The translations under genes were made by a program, and so were the position numbers. Shown in pieces: positions 35,529 to 44,988 of a stretch of DNA of 64,000 nucleotides (position 1 is the first letter of the stretch; the number at the start of each line of letters is the position of its first letter). Under the pieces are notes generated by a model. That model did no database searches, was not told where the DNA came from, and saw only the letters and a list, made by a program, of their open reading frames with translations. The DNA comes from Paracoccaceae bacterium (GTDB lineage Bacteria; Pseudomonadota; Alphaproteobacteria; Rhodobacterales; Rhodobacteraceae), in assembly GCA_004153385.1 (NCBI GenBank), contig SDAL01000005.1, positions 222,049 through 286,048 on the forward strand, given 5' to 3'.

Positions 35529-36299
35529 ATGCCCCTGCCAAACCTCCTGATCGCCGGTTGCCAGAAATGCGGCACGACATGGCTGCATCACTGCCTGAAC
35601 AAATCCAGCCACGTCTTCGGCAGCACGCCGAAGGAGCTGAATTATTTCAATTCCAAATCCTACCTGCAAAAGCAGGACGCATACGAACAGGTCTTTGCCC
35701 AAGCGGGCAAAGCGCGCTGGCGGATGGAGAGCACGCCGCATTACTTCCGCCTGCCAGAGGGCAAGCAGGATCTGGCCAAGCGCGTCTATGATCTATTAGG
35801 CCCCGAAACCAAGATCATCGTCATGTTGCGTGATCCCGTAGAGCGGTATCTGTCGAGTTACACCCATCACATGATGCAAGGGCGGTTCGAATATACCCCG
35901 CTGATCGATCAGGCGACCGATCAGTACCGTATGTTGGGCTTGGGCGATTATGCCAGTATCCTGCATCACTGGCAGCGTTACTTCCCGAAACTGGGGGTAT
36001 TTTTCTACGATGATCTGGAACGCGACCCCGTCAGACTGACCAATGACGTGATGTCCTTTTTGAATACCGAAAACGACATTCCCGATGCCGAGGTCAGTTT
36101 CCGCACCAATGACAAGGCGCAAAAGCAGATCACATTGAAAAACGGACAGGTCTGGGGCACATTGCCAAGCCTCGATCCGGATCTGCGCATGGAACTGTCC
36201 AGCTACTACCGCGCCGAAATCCGCGAACTGAGCGCCATGACAGGGCGCAGTCTGGCCCATTGGGCCCTTCCCGAACATGCTTTGAACGAACCCTCCTGA
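35529..36299 (+). CDS. PAPS-dependent sulfotransferase
   Basis: The ATG at 35529 is preceded by AAGGA; the TTG two codons earlier is less likely. The 256-residue protein carries the 5'-phosphosulfate loop GCQKCGTTWLH at its very start and the 3'-phosphate-binding segment RDPVERYLSSY near residue 105, the two hallmarks of sulfotransferases. ESTPHY and KELNYF are further family landmarks. It transfers sulfate from PAPS to a hydroxyl, here most likely of a polysaccharide sugar, in the cytoplasm. It closes the plus-strand glycan cluster before the IS-rich island. Confidence 0.9.
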   Translation: MPLPNLLIAGCQKCGTTWLHHCLNKSSHVFGSTPKELNYFNSKSYLQKQDAYEQVFAQAGKARWRMESTPHYFRLPEGKQDLAKRVYDLLGPETKIIVMLRDPVERYLSSYTHHMMQGRFEYTPLIDQATDQYRMLGLGDYASILHHWQRYFPKLGVFFYDDLERDPVRLTNDVMSFLNTENDIPDAEVSFRTNDKAQKQITLKNGQVWGTLPSLDPDLRMELSSYYRAEIRELSAMTGRSLAHWALPEHALNEPS

Positions 36300-36477
36300 C
36301 CCTGATATAATACATGTGAAAAAGACATGAAAATAAATCTGGTCAAGAGCCAGAGCATCATTCAGAGTAAGTCAAAACAAGCTATATGTATCTTCATTTA
36401 AGCTCCAAGTCTCCTCCTTCTTCGCACGGAGTCCTTGGGGTTAATGCACTGCTCCCCAACCCTGGACCGACGGAAGC

Positions 36478-37462
36478 TAGGTTTTCTCGGCTGCCTCACG
36501 ATGACGGGCTGGTGACGCGATCAGGATAATATATGGCAAACGGCACTTTATATCCGATCGCGCTGTGAGGCCGGTCTTCGTTGTAGTGTCTACGCCGATC
36601 TTCCCACTTTTCGCGGGCGGCGGCGAGGCTCATGAACCAGTGCGCGTTCAAGCACTCGATGCGGAGCTTGCTATTGAACGCTTCGATGAGCCAGCTTTCC
36701 AATGCCTGAGAAGTCCAGCGTGACGTCTTTGGCACAGGCCCAGAGATCGACGTCGCAGGATATGAACTCGCTGCCGTTGTCGATCCTGATTATCTTCGGA
36801 TAGCCGAGCCGAGCACAGACTTTCTCCAGCGTCTGCACGACGTTCTCGCCTCGATACGTGAAGCGGGGAGCTGCCGCCAGCCAAAGCCGAGAATGGGTAT
36901 CCACAATCGTCAGGATGCGGAGCTTCTTGCACATAGCGAACTGATCGTGAACGAAGCCATCGCCTAGACATTGTTCGGGCCGATGAATTTTTGGCGGTCC
37001 TCCCGCAGCTGCGCCTTCATGCGACGCTTGGGATGTCTATTCCGGAGACAAGGCCCCAAATCATTGTAAATCATGCGGGTTTTCTTCATGTTGATGATCC
37101 ATCTTTCCCGTCGCAGCAAAACATGCACATGGCGATAGCCATACCGCACGCGCGTCTCGCATATCTCCTTAATCCGCCTTTCAACGTCAGTCTGATGCGC
37201 CCACCAGAACTTGTAGTGGTAGCTGGACGCGTCGAAGCAGATGGTCCCGCAAGCCTTCCTTATCGACACGCCCCAGTTGACGCACATCCCGGTCACGATC
37301 TCTCGCATACGCCCAGGCTTTAGGGCTCGCGCCGGAGCCCGTCCTACAACATCTCCGGGTCCAGCCTCAGATCCGTGACGGGCGTTTCCTGTTCACCTTT
37401 TTTCAAAATGAACGCCTTCTGCGATACCTGTCCTAGCCACAAAAGCTTAGCCGAAAACTCCA
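36478..37462 (-). mobile_element. Decayed IS3-family element
   Basis: The ends form an imperfect inverted repeat (36478-36493, TAGGTTTTCTCGGCTG, and the complement of 37445-37462). Inside, on the minus strand, lie a largely deleted orfA and an interrupted orfB. At about 985 bases it is shorter than complete IS3-family elements (about 1.2-1.3 kb), consistent with internal deletion. Confidence 0.7.
36496..37308 (-). pseudogene. IS3-family transposase orfB, frameshifted
   Basis: The integrase-type transposase is split over three frames. The first holds the N-terminal part (MREIVTGMCVNWGVS to FIGPNNV). The second has the core with TIVDTHSR and RIDNGSEF, which include the first two DDE acids. The third has the C-terminal part with IEAFNSKLRIECL and RPHSAIGY. 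Breaks lie near 36964 and 36690. It cannot make a full transposase. Confidence 0.85.
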
Positions 37463-37499
37463 GATTCAAACGGTCCAATTTTCAGGGGGCAGAGCAATT

Positions 37500-38451
37500 T
37501 GACCTGCCACGGGATTATTCCTCGACCTTCGTTTCATCGTCCGGCCCAACCTGAGGACGGACAATGAAGCGAACGAGAGTCACAGACGAGCAGATCATCG
37601 GCATCCTGGCCGAGCACGAGGCAGGCGCGACGTGCGCGGACCTGTGTCGCAAGCACGGTATGTCGGAGTGCTCTTTCTATAACTGGAAGGCCAAGGTCGG
37701 CGGCATGACGGTGTCGGGGGGGAAGCGGCTGAAGACGCTCGAGAACGTGAAACTGAAGAAGCTGCTGGCCGAGCAGATGCTCGATCTGGCCGCGATGAAG
37801 GAACTGGTTTCAAAAATGGTGACGCCTGCCGTGAAGCGCGAGGCGGTCGCGCACCTGAAGGCCTGGTTCGTGCTCTCGGAACGGCGGGCGTGCCGGATTG
37901 CCGGAGCGGATCGCAAGATGGTCCGCTACCATGCGCGAGCCGGGCGCCGGACACGGTGCTGCGTGGCAGGCTACGCAAGTTGGTCAACGAACGCCGGAGG
38001 CTCGGCTAACGGCGGCTCGTCGTGACGGCTAGCGCCGCGAGGGCGAGCCTTCCGGCATCAACCGGATCTATCGGCTCTAGCGTGAAGATGGAGGAGGATC
38101 AGAAAACGGTTCCGGGGACCAGTTTCCCGACCACACTGACGCTACGCAAGCGGAAGGCCCGGCGTAAGGCGGTCGGATGCGCGATGAGTTGCTCAACGAG
38201 ACGATGTTCCGCAACCTCGCCCATGCGCGCGTCGTGATCATCTAGGCCACCGACGACAACACAGAACGGCCGCATTCGGCCCGGAATTATCAGACCCGAC
38301 CGACTACGCCCGAACCCTGACCACCGCAATCGCCCGCCCCGCTGCGTGAGAGGAACGCTCCGCGGGTCGGGCGATTGCTCAACCCGCGCCAATCGGCGTG
38401 AACAACCACCGGGCTCCGGTCGCGGCTGAATGAAAGACCCGTGGCAGGTCA
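37500..38451 (+). mobile_element. Internally deleted IS3-family element with 14-bp perfect terminal repeats
   Basis: The ends are TGACCTGCCACGGG at 37500-37513 and its exact complement at 38438-38451. Between them lie an orfA fused to the start of orfB and, after a large deletion, only the end of orfB. No clear target-site duplication was seen. Confidence 0.8.
37564..38280 (+). pseudogene. IS3-family orfA-orfB remnant
   Basis: The frame 37564-38025 begins as a normal orfA (MKRTRVTDEQIIGILAEH in outline, HTH with CRKHGMSECSFYNWK, leucine zipper). It then runs straight into the start of orfB (MVTPAVKREAVAHL), showing that the orfA end has been lost. After 38025 only the far end of orfB is left (NETMFRNLAHAR, a stop codon, then TERPHSAR), so the catalytic core is gone. 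Confidence 0.8.
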
Positions 38452-38495
38452 GTTTGATGCCGCCCCTTTGATAGCATTTACTGCAACAAAGGAGA

Positions 38496-38804
38496 TTGAC
38501 TATGGGATTGAAACGGACGGACGAATTCCGCAAGGATACTGTCCGCATCGCGTTGACCAGCGGGCTAACACGGCGTCAGGTTGCCGACGATCCGGGTGTT
38601 GGGCTTTCGACCCTGAACCAATGGGTGACGGCTCACCGTGACACGGATGTGGTATCGCCTGAGGATCGCGAGCCTGCGCGGAATAACAAGCGACCTCGGC
38701 GCGAGAACCGCATCCTCAAGGAGGAGAGGGATATCCTGAAAAAAAGCCGTCATGTTCGCGCCATTGGTCCGAGCGACAATGGCGGCCAGGTCTTCGCGAG
38801 CTAA
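38496..38804 (+). pseudogene. IS3-family orfA with palindromic insertion
   Basis: The 102-codon frame encodes an orfA: MGLKRTDEFRKD, a helix-turn-helix with RRQVADDPGVGLSTLNQW, and a zipper ending at ILKKSR. The expected C-terminal KKATQFFAS-type end is interrupted by about 38 bases carrying a palindrome (stem 38759-38766 with 38777-38784), after which FAS and a stop codon resume. Confidence 0.75.
38745..38793 (+). repeat. Short palindromic insertion, copy 1 (in orfA)
   Basis: Core CGCCATTGGTCCGAG followed by CGACAATGGCG, giving a perfect 8-bp stem around a 10-base loop. It interrupts a conserved transposase segment. The same core is found at 39251-39293 (inverted) and 44109-44148. Confidence 0.7.
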
Positions 38805-38809
38805 TAGCC

Positions 38810-39638
38810 ATGAGGTTTCGGTTCGTCGAAGAACAGCGTGGTGCCTTCCCGATCGACCGGCTGTGCCGGATTTTGAATGTCAGCTCGCGTGGCTTGCGGG
38901 CTTTCGGGAACCGTCCCGCCAGCCGCAGGCAACGCACTGATTTGGTCGCTCTCTCCCACATCAAGGAACAGTCGTGTCTGAGCTTGGGCCGCCACGGTCG
39001 CCCACGAATGACCGAAGAACTAAAGGAGGCTGGCGTCGGTGTCGGACACCGGCACGTCGGTCGCCTGATGCGCGAAAACGGGATCACCGTTGAAAGAACG
39101 CGCAAGTTCAAGGCGTAGACAGACAGCAATCACACGTTCAACATCGCCCCGAACCTGCTGGATCGCGACTGCAAAGCAGATCAGCCGAACCAGAAACCGG
39201 CGGGCGACATCAGCTACATCTGGACCCGTGAGGGTTGGCAGTATCTGGCGCTCGACCATTGTCCTCGGACCAATGGCGGACAAGGTCTCGCTCCTCGATC
39301 TGCATTCCCGGCCTATCATTGCTTGGGCTGTCAGCAATCGCATGAAGCGTGACCTGGCGATCCGCGCATTGAAGATGACAATCGCGTTCCGGCAACCACC
39401 CAAAGGCTGCATCTTCCATAGGTGCGCAGCACGGGGCAGCCAATACTGTTCGCATGATAGCCAGACGATCCTGCGTCAGCATAGCTTCAAAGTCTCCATG
39501 AGCGGCAAAGGTAAATGTTATGACAATGCGGCCGACGAGACATTCTTCAAAACCATCAACGGCTTTTACAATCCGCGGCGGCGGCACTCAGCACTGGGCT
39601 GGCAAAGCCCCGTCGCCTTCGAATGGAAAGTGGCTTAA
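38810..39638 (+). pseudogene. IS3-family orfB, broken by stop codon and insertion
   Basis: The frame starts RFRFVEEQRGAFPIDRLCR and runs to RKFKA, where a stop codon at 39116 cuts it. It resumes in the same frame (TDSNHTFNIAPN, GDISYIWTREGW), then is shifted by a palindromic insertion at about 39251-39293. It continues in another frame with LDLHSR, RGSQYCSHD-like sequence and the C-terminal YNPRRRHSALGW. A middle segment before NGFYNPRRR is also missing. Confidence 0.82.
39251..39293 (-). repeat. Short palindromic insertion, copy 2 (in orfB, inverted)
   Basis: On the minus strand this reads CGCCATTGGTCCGAG then GACAATGG; the stem is 39256-39261 with 39271-39276. It splits the conserved YLA(VV)LDLHSR segment of the transposase, adding about 36-40 bases. 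Confidence 0.7.
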
Positions 39639-39639
39639 A

Positions 39640-39958
39640 CGAGCACTTGGGGCGGTACAAAAGCGCAACAGGTCCACATATCCTTCAATGTAGACACATT
39701 CATCATTTGCTCGGCCACAAGCTTCTTGTGCGTAGAATTCGTGGCCTTCTGCTTTCTCGCATCCGACACTTCCATGCCGCCAAACTTGGCTCGCCATTTA
39801 TAGAAGGTCCCATCGCTGACACCGTGCTTTCGGCACAAATCCTTCGCGCAAGTCCCGCCTGATGCTCCTTCAATATCCCGCGGATCTCGTTTTGCGGGCT
39901 TTCGCGACCCCACCCAAGCCACGGTCCCCTTGAACACCGTGAATTTTGATCGCTTCAT
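39640..39958 (-). pseudogene. Truncated IS3-family orfA remnant
   Basis: On the minus strand from the ATG at 39958 the frame encodes a degenerate orfA: MKRSKFTVFK, then CAKDLCRKHGVSDGTFYKWRAKFGG in outline, and the zipper KLVAEQMMNVSTLK. Beyond that the copy is cut by the right end of the neighbouring element at about 39661. No orfB remains. Confidence 0.75.
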
Positions 39959-40131
39959 CGCCTGTCTCCTTTGATAGGAACAGACTAACCCAAAAGTACG
40001 GATTTTCTGAGGATCAGGTCACAGAAGCAAATCAGAATAAATGAAGCAATATCCCGACATTGCATGAAAAATGCGCATCACACTAATTTTTCAAAATGCC
40101 ATTATATAAGCTTTATTTACAGGCTGAGGCT

Positions 40132-41163
40132 TTACTTTTTCGCTTCCATAGCTACTCGGATACCGTGGTCAACAACCATACCCATTAAAGCAAATGCCCG
40201 ACTACGATCAACCGGAACAATCCCTTCAACATCAGATATCCGATCATCTACGGCAGGTGCTTCAACATCGTAAAGAGGTGCATAAGCAGGAAACTCTACA
40301 CCATAGCGATTTTTAAGGATTATCAAATCTTGCGAAGCCGCCTCGGAGACTTGCTGCGCAGCCTGTGCATAGAGCTTCGGTTTTGATGGCGGTCCTATCT
40401 GCCTGTCAAAACGATCAAGTAAACGCCATAACTGGCGAATTCCAGTATTTCCGCTTTGAACTGATCGCCCTGCTTGAGCCGGATAACGACGCAAAACGTC
40501 AAGGGCGAACATCACTTCTCCGGACAACGACTCATTAGTTGGCTTACTAGGGACACTAAGAGAAGAAGGCCCTACTCCAGAGCACACGAAATCTAGAACA
40601 TCAGTGACAATATCGCCTGAAACCAAATTTTCACGTACGAAAGCCCGTACATCCGCCTTCACACCAAAAGCGATTTCATACTGTTCAACAACCCATAACA
40701 ACTTGGCATCGAACTCACTTGGCAATATTATTCCTGGTTGTGACTTTATACTCTCCTGCATACGGGACAAATAATAAGCTGCGGGTTCTCTTAAATATAC
40801 CAAAATCTTAACTTCACGGCGCATTCCTTTAATATAATCCGCCAAACCCTTCAAGTCACCAGCAGACAAAGAAAAGTCCTGTTCATTCGTCAACTCTTCA
40901 CATGACAAAAATATATTTTCTGCAGAACTTTCTCTCACATTAAGAAGCAACCGATCAAGGCTTCTTTTTTGGCTAGGTTGAATATCTCTGAATTCCTTGC
41001 CCTTAGGTCGCAAGAAGGATTTGAGATATCTTTGTTTAAAATCATCATCAACAATCGGATACTCCACTCCTGCACTTCCAATAAAATCTTTGCTTTCACT
41101 AAAAAACTTCTGCAAAGATGTCGTTCCGGTCTTAGGAAATCCTATATGTAATATTATTGACAA
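40132..41163 (-). CDS. Sulfotransferase-family protein, AT-rich
   Basis: The 343-residue protein starts LHIGFPKTGTTSLQKFF, the PAPS 5'-phosphosulfate loop, and has LVYLREPAAYYLSRM near residue 130 as the 3'-phosphate segment. It is therefore a sulfotransferase, distant from the one at 35529. Its start overlaps the end of the upstream hydrolase gene by ten bases, so the two form a coupled pair on the minus strand. Base composition is far more AT-rich than the core replicon. With broken IS3 copies on both sides, recent transfer is likely. The acceptor is unknown. Confidence 0.85.
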   Translation of the reverse strand: MSIILHIGFPKTGTTSLQKFFSESKDFIGSAGVEYPIVDDDFKQRYLKSFLRPKGKEFRDIQPSQKRSLDRLLLNVRESSAENIFLSCEELTNEQDFSLSAGDLKGLADYIKGMRREVKILVYLREPAAYYLSRMQESIKSQPGIILPSEFDAKLLWVVEQYEIAFGVKADVRAFVRENLVSGDIVTDVLDFVCSGVGPSSLSVPSKPTNESLSGEVMFALDVLRRYPAQAGRSVQSGNTGIRQLWRLLDRFDRQIGPPSKPKLYAQAAQQVSEAASQDLIILKNRYGVEFPAYAPLYDVEAPAVDDRISDVEGIVPVDRSRAFALMGMVVDHGIRVAMEAKK

Positions 41164-42782
41164 GGTAAATACCCCCCATTTTCAACTTCCAACGCAGATA
41201 AATTTAAAATTACATCAAATAATGCATTTTTATCAGTTTTTTCATTAATACTTAATAGAAGAACCTTTTCAGTTATTTTTTCAATATTGAAGTAATGAAT
41301 TAATGAATTAATTAATTTAATACTTGAAGGTCCTTTTAAAAAAATAATTTCGGGCATCGGATCTTCATGTTTTCTTTGCATTAAAACATATAATAAAATT
41401 GATGCAAAAAAGGGGCCTTCTACAAGAACAACAGAAGGCATCGAATGGCCTATAGGCGCCTGCCTCCAAGGTTTCATAACATAGTCAGGCAAGAATACAT
41501 CGACATTTGGTGGAGCTTTATTCAACGTGGCACGTTGAATTTCCTGTTTACTGTCAATAAAATGGACTTTAGTCTTGCAGTCAACTGGGGCAATACGCTG
41601 TCTTAGCCGAGAAAGCCCCTCTCCTTCCATCGAAACTGCGTACACATGCTTATAGCCAGATTGCAATGCAAGCTTGATGATCGGACGTGTGCTATACTGC
41701 ATATACCAATGCTTAGAGGTATGTTGGATAATTTCGTCTACCGCTTTCCATTCATCGGAGCTAAGCGCTTTATTGAGCGATAATGGCTCGTCAGCCGCGC
41801 CTTGGACGACACTGTCAGAAGTAGATTTATTAGAAAAAAAACTTTCTGGTAGAAAGGCTTCAAAATTAGAGTCTCCCAAAGCTTCTTCTATTTCACCCGA
41901 AGCACCAAAAACTTGTGACGCGAAATATGATAGCGTGTTCCTATCAGGCAAAGAATGACCGCCGTGCCAATCTCCAATCGCCAATATTGTTTGATTATCC
42001 AATCTATTAATCCCCAAGTGCAGAGCATTAGGATCATACCCCATTGCTGCCACGAGTGGCTTTGCATGATTTTCAAGATGGTCAGGATCGTCGATATTTT
42101 GCATCAAAATGATGCTATTTTTACGTTTTCCGGAGCCGTAAACTTTTGTTAGATCTAAACGCCTCTTATCACGCAACTCTACAGGTATTTCATTATAAGA
42201 TTGGCATCCAAAGCAATATTCTAAAAACCCACTTAAATGATTTTTGAAGAAAAATTTTTCTATTTCTACTTGTGGGTTCCAAACAATAGCCAATGACCCT
42301 GGTAACTCATGTGATGCACGTAATGCAGCGTACCCACCTTGGGACCCCCCCAGCATAACAACTTTTCGATATTTTTTACAAACCACTACGTGACGCAAAA
42401 GCGCATCAATTCTGCCAGCCAGATCGTATTCAGTTGTACCTGAAAACCATCCAAGGCGAAGGCGCCTATCTACTGCCATCGTTGAATCACTTAATAGTAA
42501 CCGATCAACATTCTCCCCTAAGGGTATGTTCTGACCAGAAAAAATAGGTAAAGTTAATTCCGATATTTTTTGTTTTTGAACAGCGCCATGAAATATCACT
42601 GCAAGATCTTTGCTCGACGCATCATGATAAAAAAAATCTAAAACATTGTCACCATCTTCGATTGTATGCACACCTGTATAAAATCGGTCAGTGCTCAAAA
42701 AATCTTCAAAGGAACTATAACGATACTTTCCGCCTGAAAAGCCAGAGATATTTCGTTTTTTTCTTGGTTGTAATTGGGTCAT
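41154..42782 (-). CDS. Two-domain alpha/beta hydrolase-like protein, AT-rich
   Basis: I start it at the second ATG (42782), which has GAGG in front; the ATG at 42800 has no such signal. The product has 542 residues. Residues about 50-290 form an alpha/beta hydrolase domain: LAVIFHGAV, the nucleophile elbow MLGGSQGGYAALR, WNPQVEIE and a late GDWHGGHSL with the probable catalytic histidine. It parallels the protein at 26042. The C-terminal 190 residues (WYMQYSTRPIIKLA, VEGPFFASILLYVL) form an extra domain I do not recognise. Coupled to the sulfotransferase downstream. An acyltransferase or deacylase acting on the same glycan is possible. Confidence 0.7.
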   Translation of the reverse strand: MTQLQPRKKRNISGFSGGKYRYSSFEDFLSTDRFYTGVHTIEDGDNVLDFFYHDASSKDLAVIFHGAVQKQKISELTLPIFSGQNIPLGENVDRLLLSDSTMAVDRRLRLGWFSGTTEYDLAGRIDALLRHVVVCKKYRKVVMLGGSQGGYAALRASHELPGSLAIVWNPQVEIEKFFFKNHLSGFLEYCFGCQSYNEIPVELRDKRRLDLTKVYGSGKRKNSIILMQNIDDPDHLENHAKPLVAAMGYDPNALHLGINRLDNQTILAIGDWHGGHSLPDRNTLSYFASQVFGASGEIEEALGDSNFEAFLPESFFSNKSTSDSVVQGAADEPLSLNKALSSDEWKAVDEIIQHTSKHWYMQYSTRPIIKLALQSGYKHVYAVSMEGEGLSRLRQRIAPVDCKTKVHFIDSKQEIQRATLNKAPPNVDVFLPDYVMKPWRQAPIGHSMPSVVLVEGPFFASILLYVLMQRKHEDPMPEIIFLKGPSSIKLINSLIHYFNIEKITEKVLLLSINEKTDKNALFDVILNLSALEVENGGYLPCQ

Positions 42783-42800
42783 CTCTGCCTCAGCATGCAT

Positions 42801-43828
42801 CTTTTACAAAAAAGGATCTTCAGTAAAAAAAAGCGGTTTATGTCATTCAAGTGCCGCAACGGAATATTCTTAATATGGTTTCGGACGGATACAAATTTAT
42901 ACTGGGCATATGATTCACCGACTTAAATACCCTTTCAAAAATTGACGCAAGGGAAGTCACTCCCTATTCCGTGAAGCACTTTCAGTCATTCAATCAGAAT
43001 TTAAGAATTATGCAACCCCCTGAATATATTGATTTTAAAGCGGATGCCAGTAGATCTCATTGCTAGTGGCTCGTGAGTGGTTGATTGGGCCAATTTTGCT
43101 TGACCCCGAACTCACTGGAAAAGTCCATGCCCATCACCGGATACATCAGCGCGTCTGCCTGTCCATCTGCTAAGATCCATTTCGATCTGCCGCCTGGGCA
43201 AGTTGTCAAGACTGAGCCGCGTTCGCCGATGCACCGTAGTCGAGCTCGACGCTGTTGGCGAAGCGGGATCTTACCCGAATTACGGTTGTAGAAATCGCTC
43301 CCGGTGGACCGCAATCCGAACTCGTCCGCAGCGATGGGCATGTAGGAAGTGCAAATTTACTTGGCAGGCCGGATCGGCTCTTCGTTTTGCCCGCGTGCAT
43401 CGAGCCAAGCTATTCATCGAGGTCATGCGCAACATGCTCAACCCTGACGATGCATAGCTCTCGTGCCGAAAGCTCGACCGCCGGCTTAGAGTTTCCGGGA
43501 GATGTTCTGGCGCTGGCGGATGCTAGCTTTGAAACAATTTGATATCGTCACACCAGATATGCTTTCCGAGATCATAGAGACCGAAGGCACAGCGCAGCGT
43601 GAGAGCCGTAAAGCCTCCCGGTAATGGGTGCTCTACGATCAAGAACCTCGCAATAGAAATCGGCGTCAGAGCTGCCACGAAAGCGCTGCTATGAACATCC
43701 GAAGCGCAAACCGCCGCAAGCAATAGCCAATCCGCTCAAGGAGCCGATACTGGGCATCGTTGAACGATCTGGTGTAGGTTTTTCGGGCAATCATCACCTG
43801 ATCAAGGGACCACCACCACGGTCTGACA
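42801..43828. other. Gene-free stretch of the decayed island
   Basis: About 1 kb without a gene I can support. The first 250 bases are AT-rich and should carry the promoter of the hydrolase-sulfotransferase pair. From about 43060 the GC content rises and short frames appear on both strands (longest under 100 codons), but none resembles a known protein. It is probably eroded mobile-element or coding DNA. Confidence 0.5.
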
Positions 43829-43886
43829 TGAGCCCCTAAAACTCCTCTAGATTTGTGTAGCGTCCGCCAAAGAAAAGGACGGATAA

Positions 43887-44112
43887 ATGAAGGCATGCTT
43901 CACAGATGAGCAGATCATGCGATGATCAAGGAACAGGAAGCCGGTGGGAAGACCGCCGATGTATGTCGGCGGCATGGGGTCCGCTCAGCGATGTTTACAA
44001 ATACAAATCGAAGTATGGCGGGATGGAATCTTCTGACGCAAAGCGATTGCGGGCTTTGGAGGACGAGAACGGCAAGCTGAAGAAGTTGTTGACCGAGCTG
44101 ATGCTCGAATGA
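43887..44112 (+). pseudogene. IS3-family orfA, frameshifted
   Basis: Starting from the ATG at 43887 (MKACFTDEQI) the frame is lost after ten codons. It is picked up in other frames as IKEQEAGGKTADVCRRHGV and then KYKSKYGGMESSDAKRLRAL and KLKKLLTELMLE, the orfA helix-turn-helix and zipper. It ends at the palindromic insertion. Confidence 0.8.
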
Positions 44113-44148
44113 GCCCTTGTCCGCCATTGGTCCGAGCACAATGGGCGA
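44109..44148 (+). repeat. Short palindromic insertion, copy 3 (at orfA end)
   Basis: Core CGCCATTGGTCCGAG followed by CACAATGG; stem 44024-type arms lie at 44124-44129 and 44139-44144. It separates LTELMLE from MLRDINLK, which are normally adjacent in this type of orfA, adding about 40 bases and a stop codon. Confidence 0.7.
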
Positions 44149-44149
44149 A

Positions 44150-44932
44150 TGCCATGCTCCGAGACATCAATTTAAAAATGGTGACGTCCGTTGAGAAGCG
44201 GAAAGCGATGGCGCATTTGATGGAGGTCCATCAGGTCAACCAGCGACGGGTTTGCGATGCCCTGCAAGTGGATCGGTCCTCGGTGCGATACCTGACGCGC
44301 CGTGGCGATGACGCTGAGCGACGCGATGCGATCAAACGGCGATCCATAAAACAGCGACGGTTTGGTTGTCGTTGCGTCCATGGGATAATTGCGCGGGAAG
44401 GTTGTGCGGCGAACCACAAAAAGGTGCGGCGCAGAGGTGGCAGGAAGCGTGCGTTGGGCACGTGAAAGCCGATGATACGAACCGATGTTGGAGCTTGGAT
44501 GTCGTGTCTGATGCGCTGACAGACGGTCGCCGTTTTCGCATTCTGGCCGTCGACAATGACGTCAATCGCGAGAACTTGGTGCTGGTCGCGGCACATCATT
44601 ATCAGGCCAAAGGGGTGCCAGAAACGATTGTATCAGCCAACGGCCCTGAGTTCACCAGCATCGCGATCCTTAAATAGGTTCAGGAAATCGGCGTCGATTG
44701 GCTTCACATCGCGCCTGGAAACCCCCAGCAGAACGGCTTCATTGAAAGCTTCAACAGCAAACTGCGAGACGAGCCTCTCAACGAAACGCTGTTTGGAACA
44801 TTGCGCGATGCCCGCAACACGCTTCAAGAATGGGACGAAGATTACAGCTGGCGCAGGCCACATTCAGCATTGGGTAACCTGAAACCGATGGAATTTTTGC
44901 AGAGAAAGACAATGGACAAGATGGCGGCCTGA
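44150..44932 (+). pseudogene. IS3-family orfB, frameshifted
   Basis: The transposase is spread over several frames: MVTSVEKRKAMAHLMEVHQ at the start, then the core with LDVVSDALTDGRRFRILAVDND and SANGPEF, a stop codon after SIAILK, and the end with [18 protein letters not shown] and RPHSALGN. A segment before RRRGGRKRALGT is deleted. The DDE acids are present but cannot be joined in one protein. Confidence 0.85.
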
Positions 44933-44988
44933 CGCCAAAGATTTAACCCCAAGGACACCGCCAAGAGCTGGAGGGAACTTAGGGCTCA

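Larger units (their letters stand above)
38453..39661 (+). mobile_element. IS3-family element with interrupted transposase
   Basis: The ends share an inverted GCCGCCCC/ACCGCCCC block (38453-38467 and 39648-39661). The element holds orfA (38496-38804) and orfB (38810-39638), both damaged, and two copies of a short palindromic insertion, one in each gene. It abuts the previous element with almost no spacer. Confidence 0.7.
43829..44988 (+). mobile_element. Decayed IS3-family element
   Basis: The left end TGAGCCCCTAAAACTCCTC (from 43829) and the complement of the right end (to 44988, TGAGCCCTAAGTTCCCTC) are imperfect inverted repeats. The element holds frameshifted orfA and orfB and one copy of the palindromic insertion. 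No target-site duplication is visible at its borders. Confidence 0.8.

Noticed and set aside
43063..43896. Several short frames between the hydrolase gene and the IS remnant
   Set aside because: All are under 100 codons, overlap on both strands, lack ribosome-binding sites and resemble no family I know.
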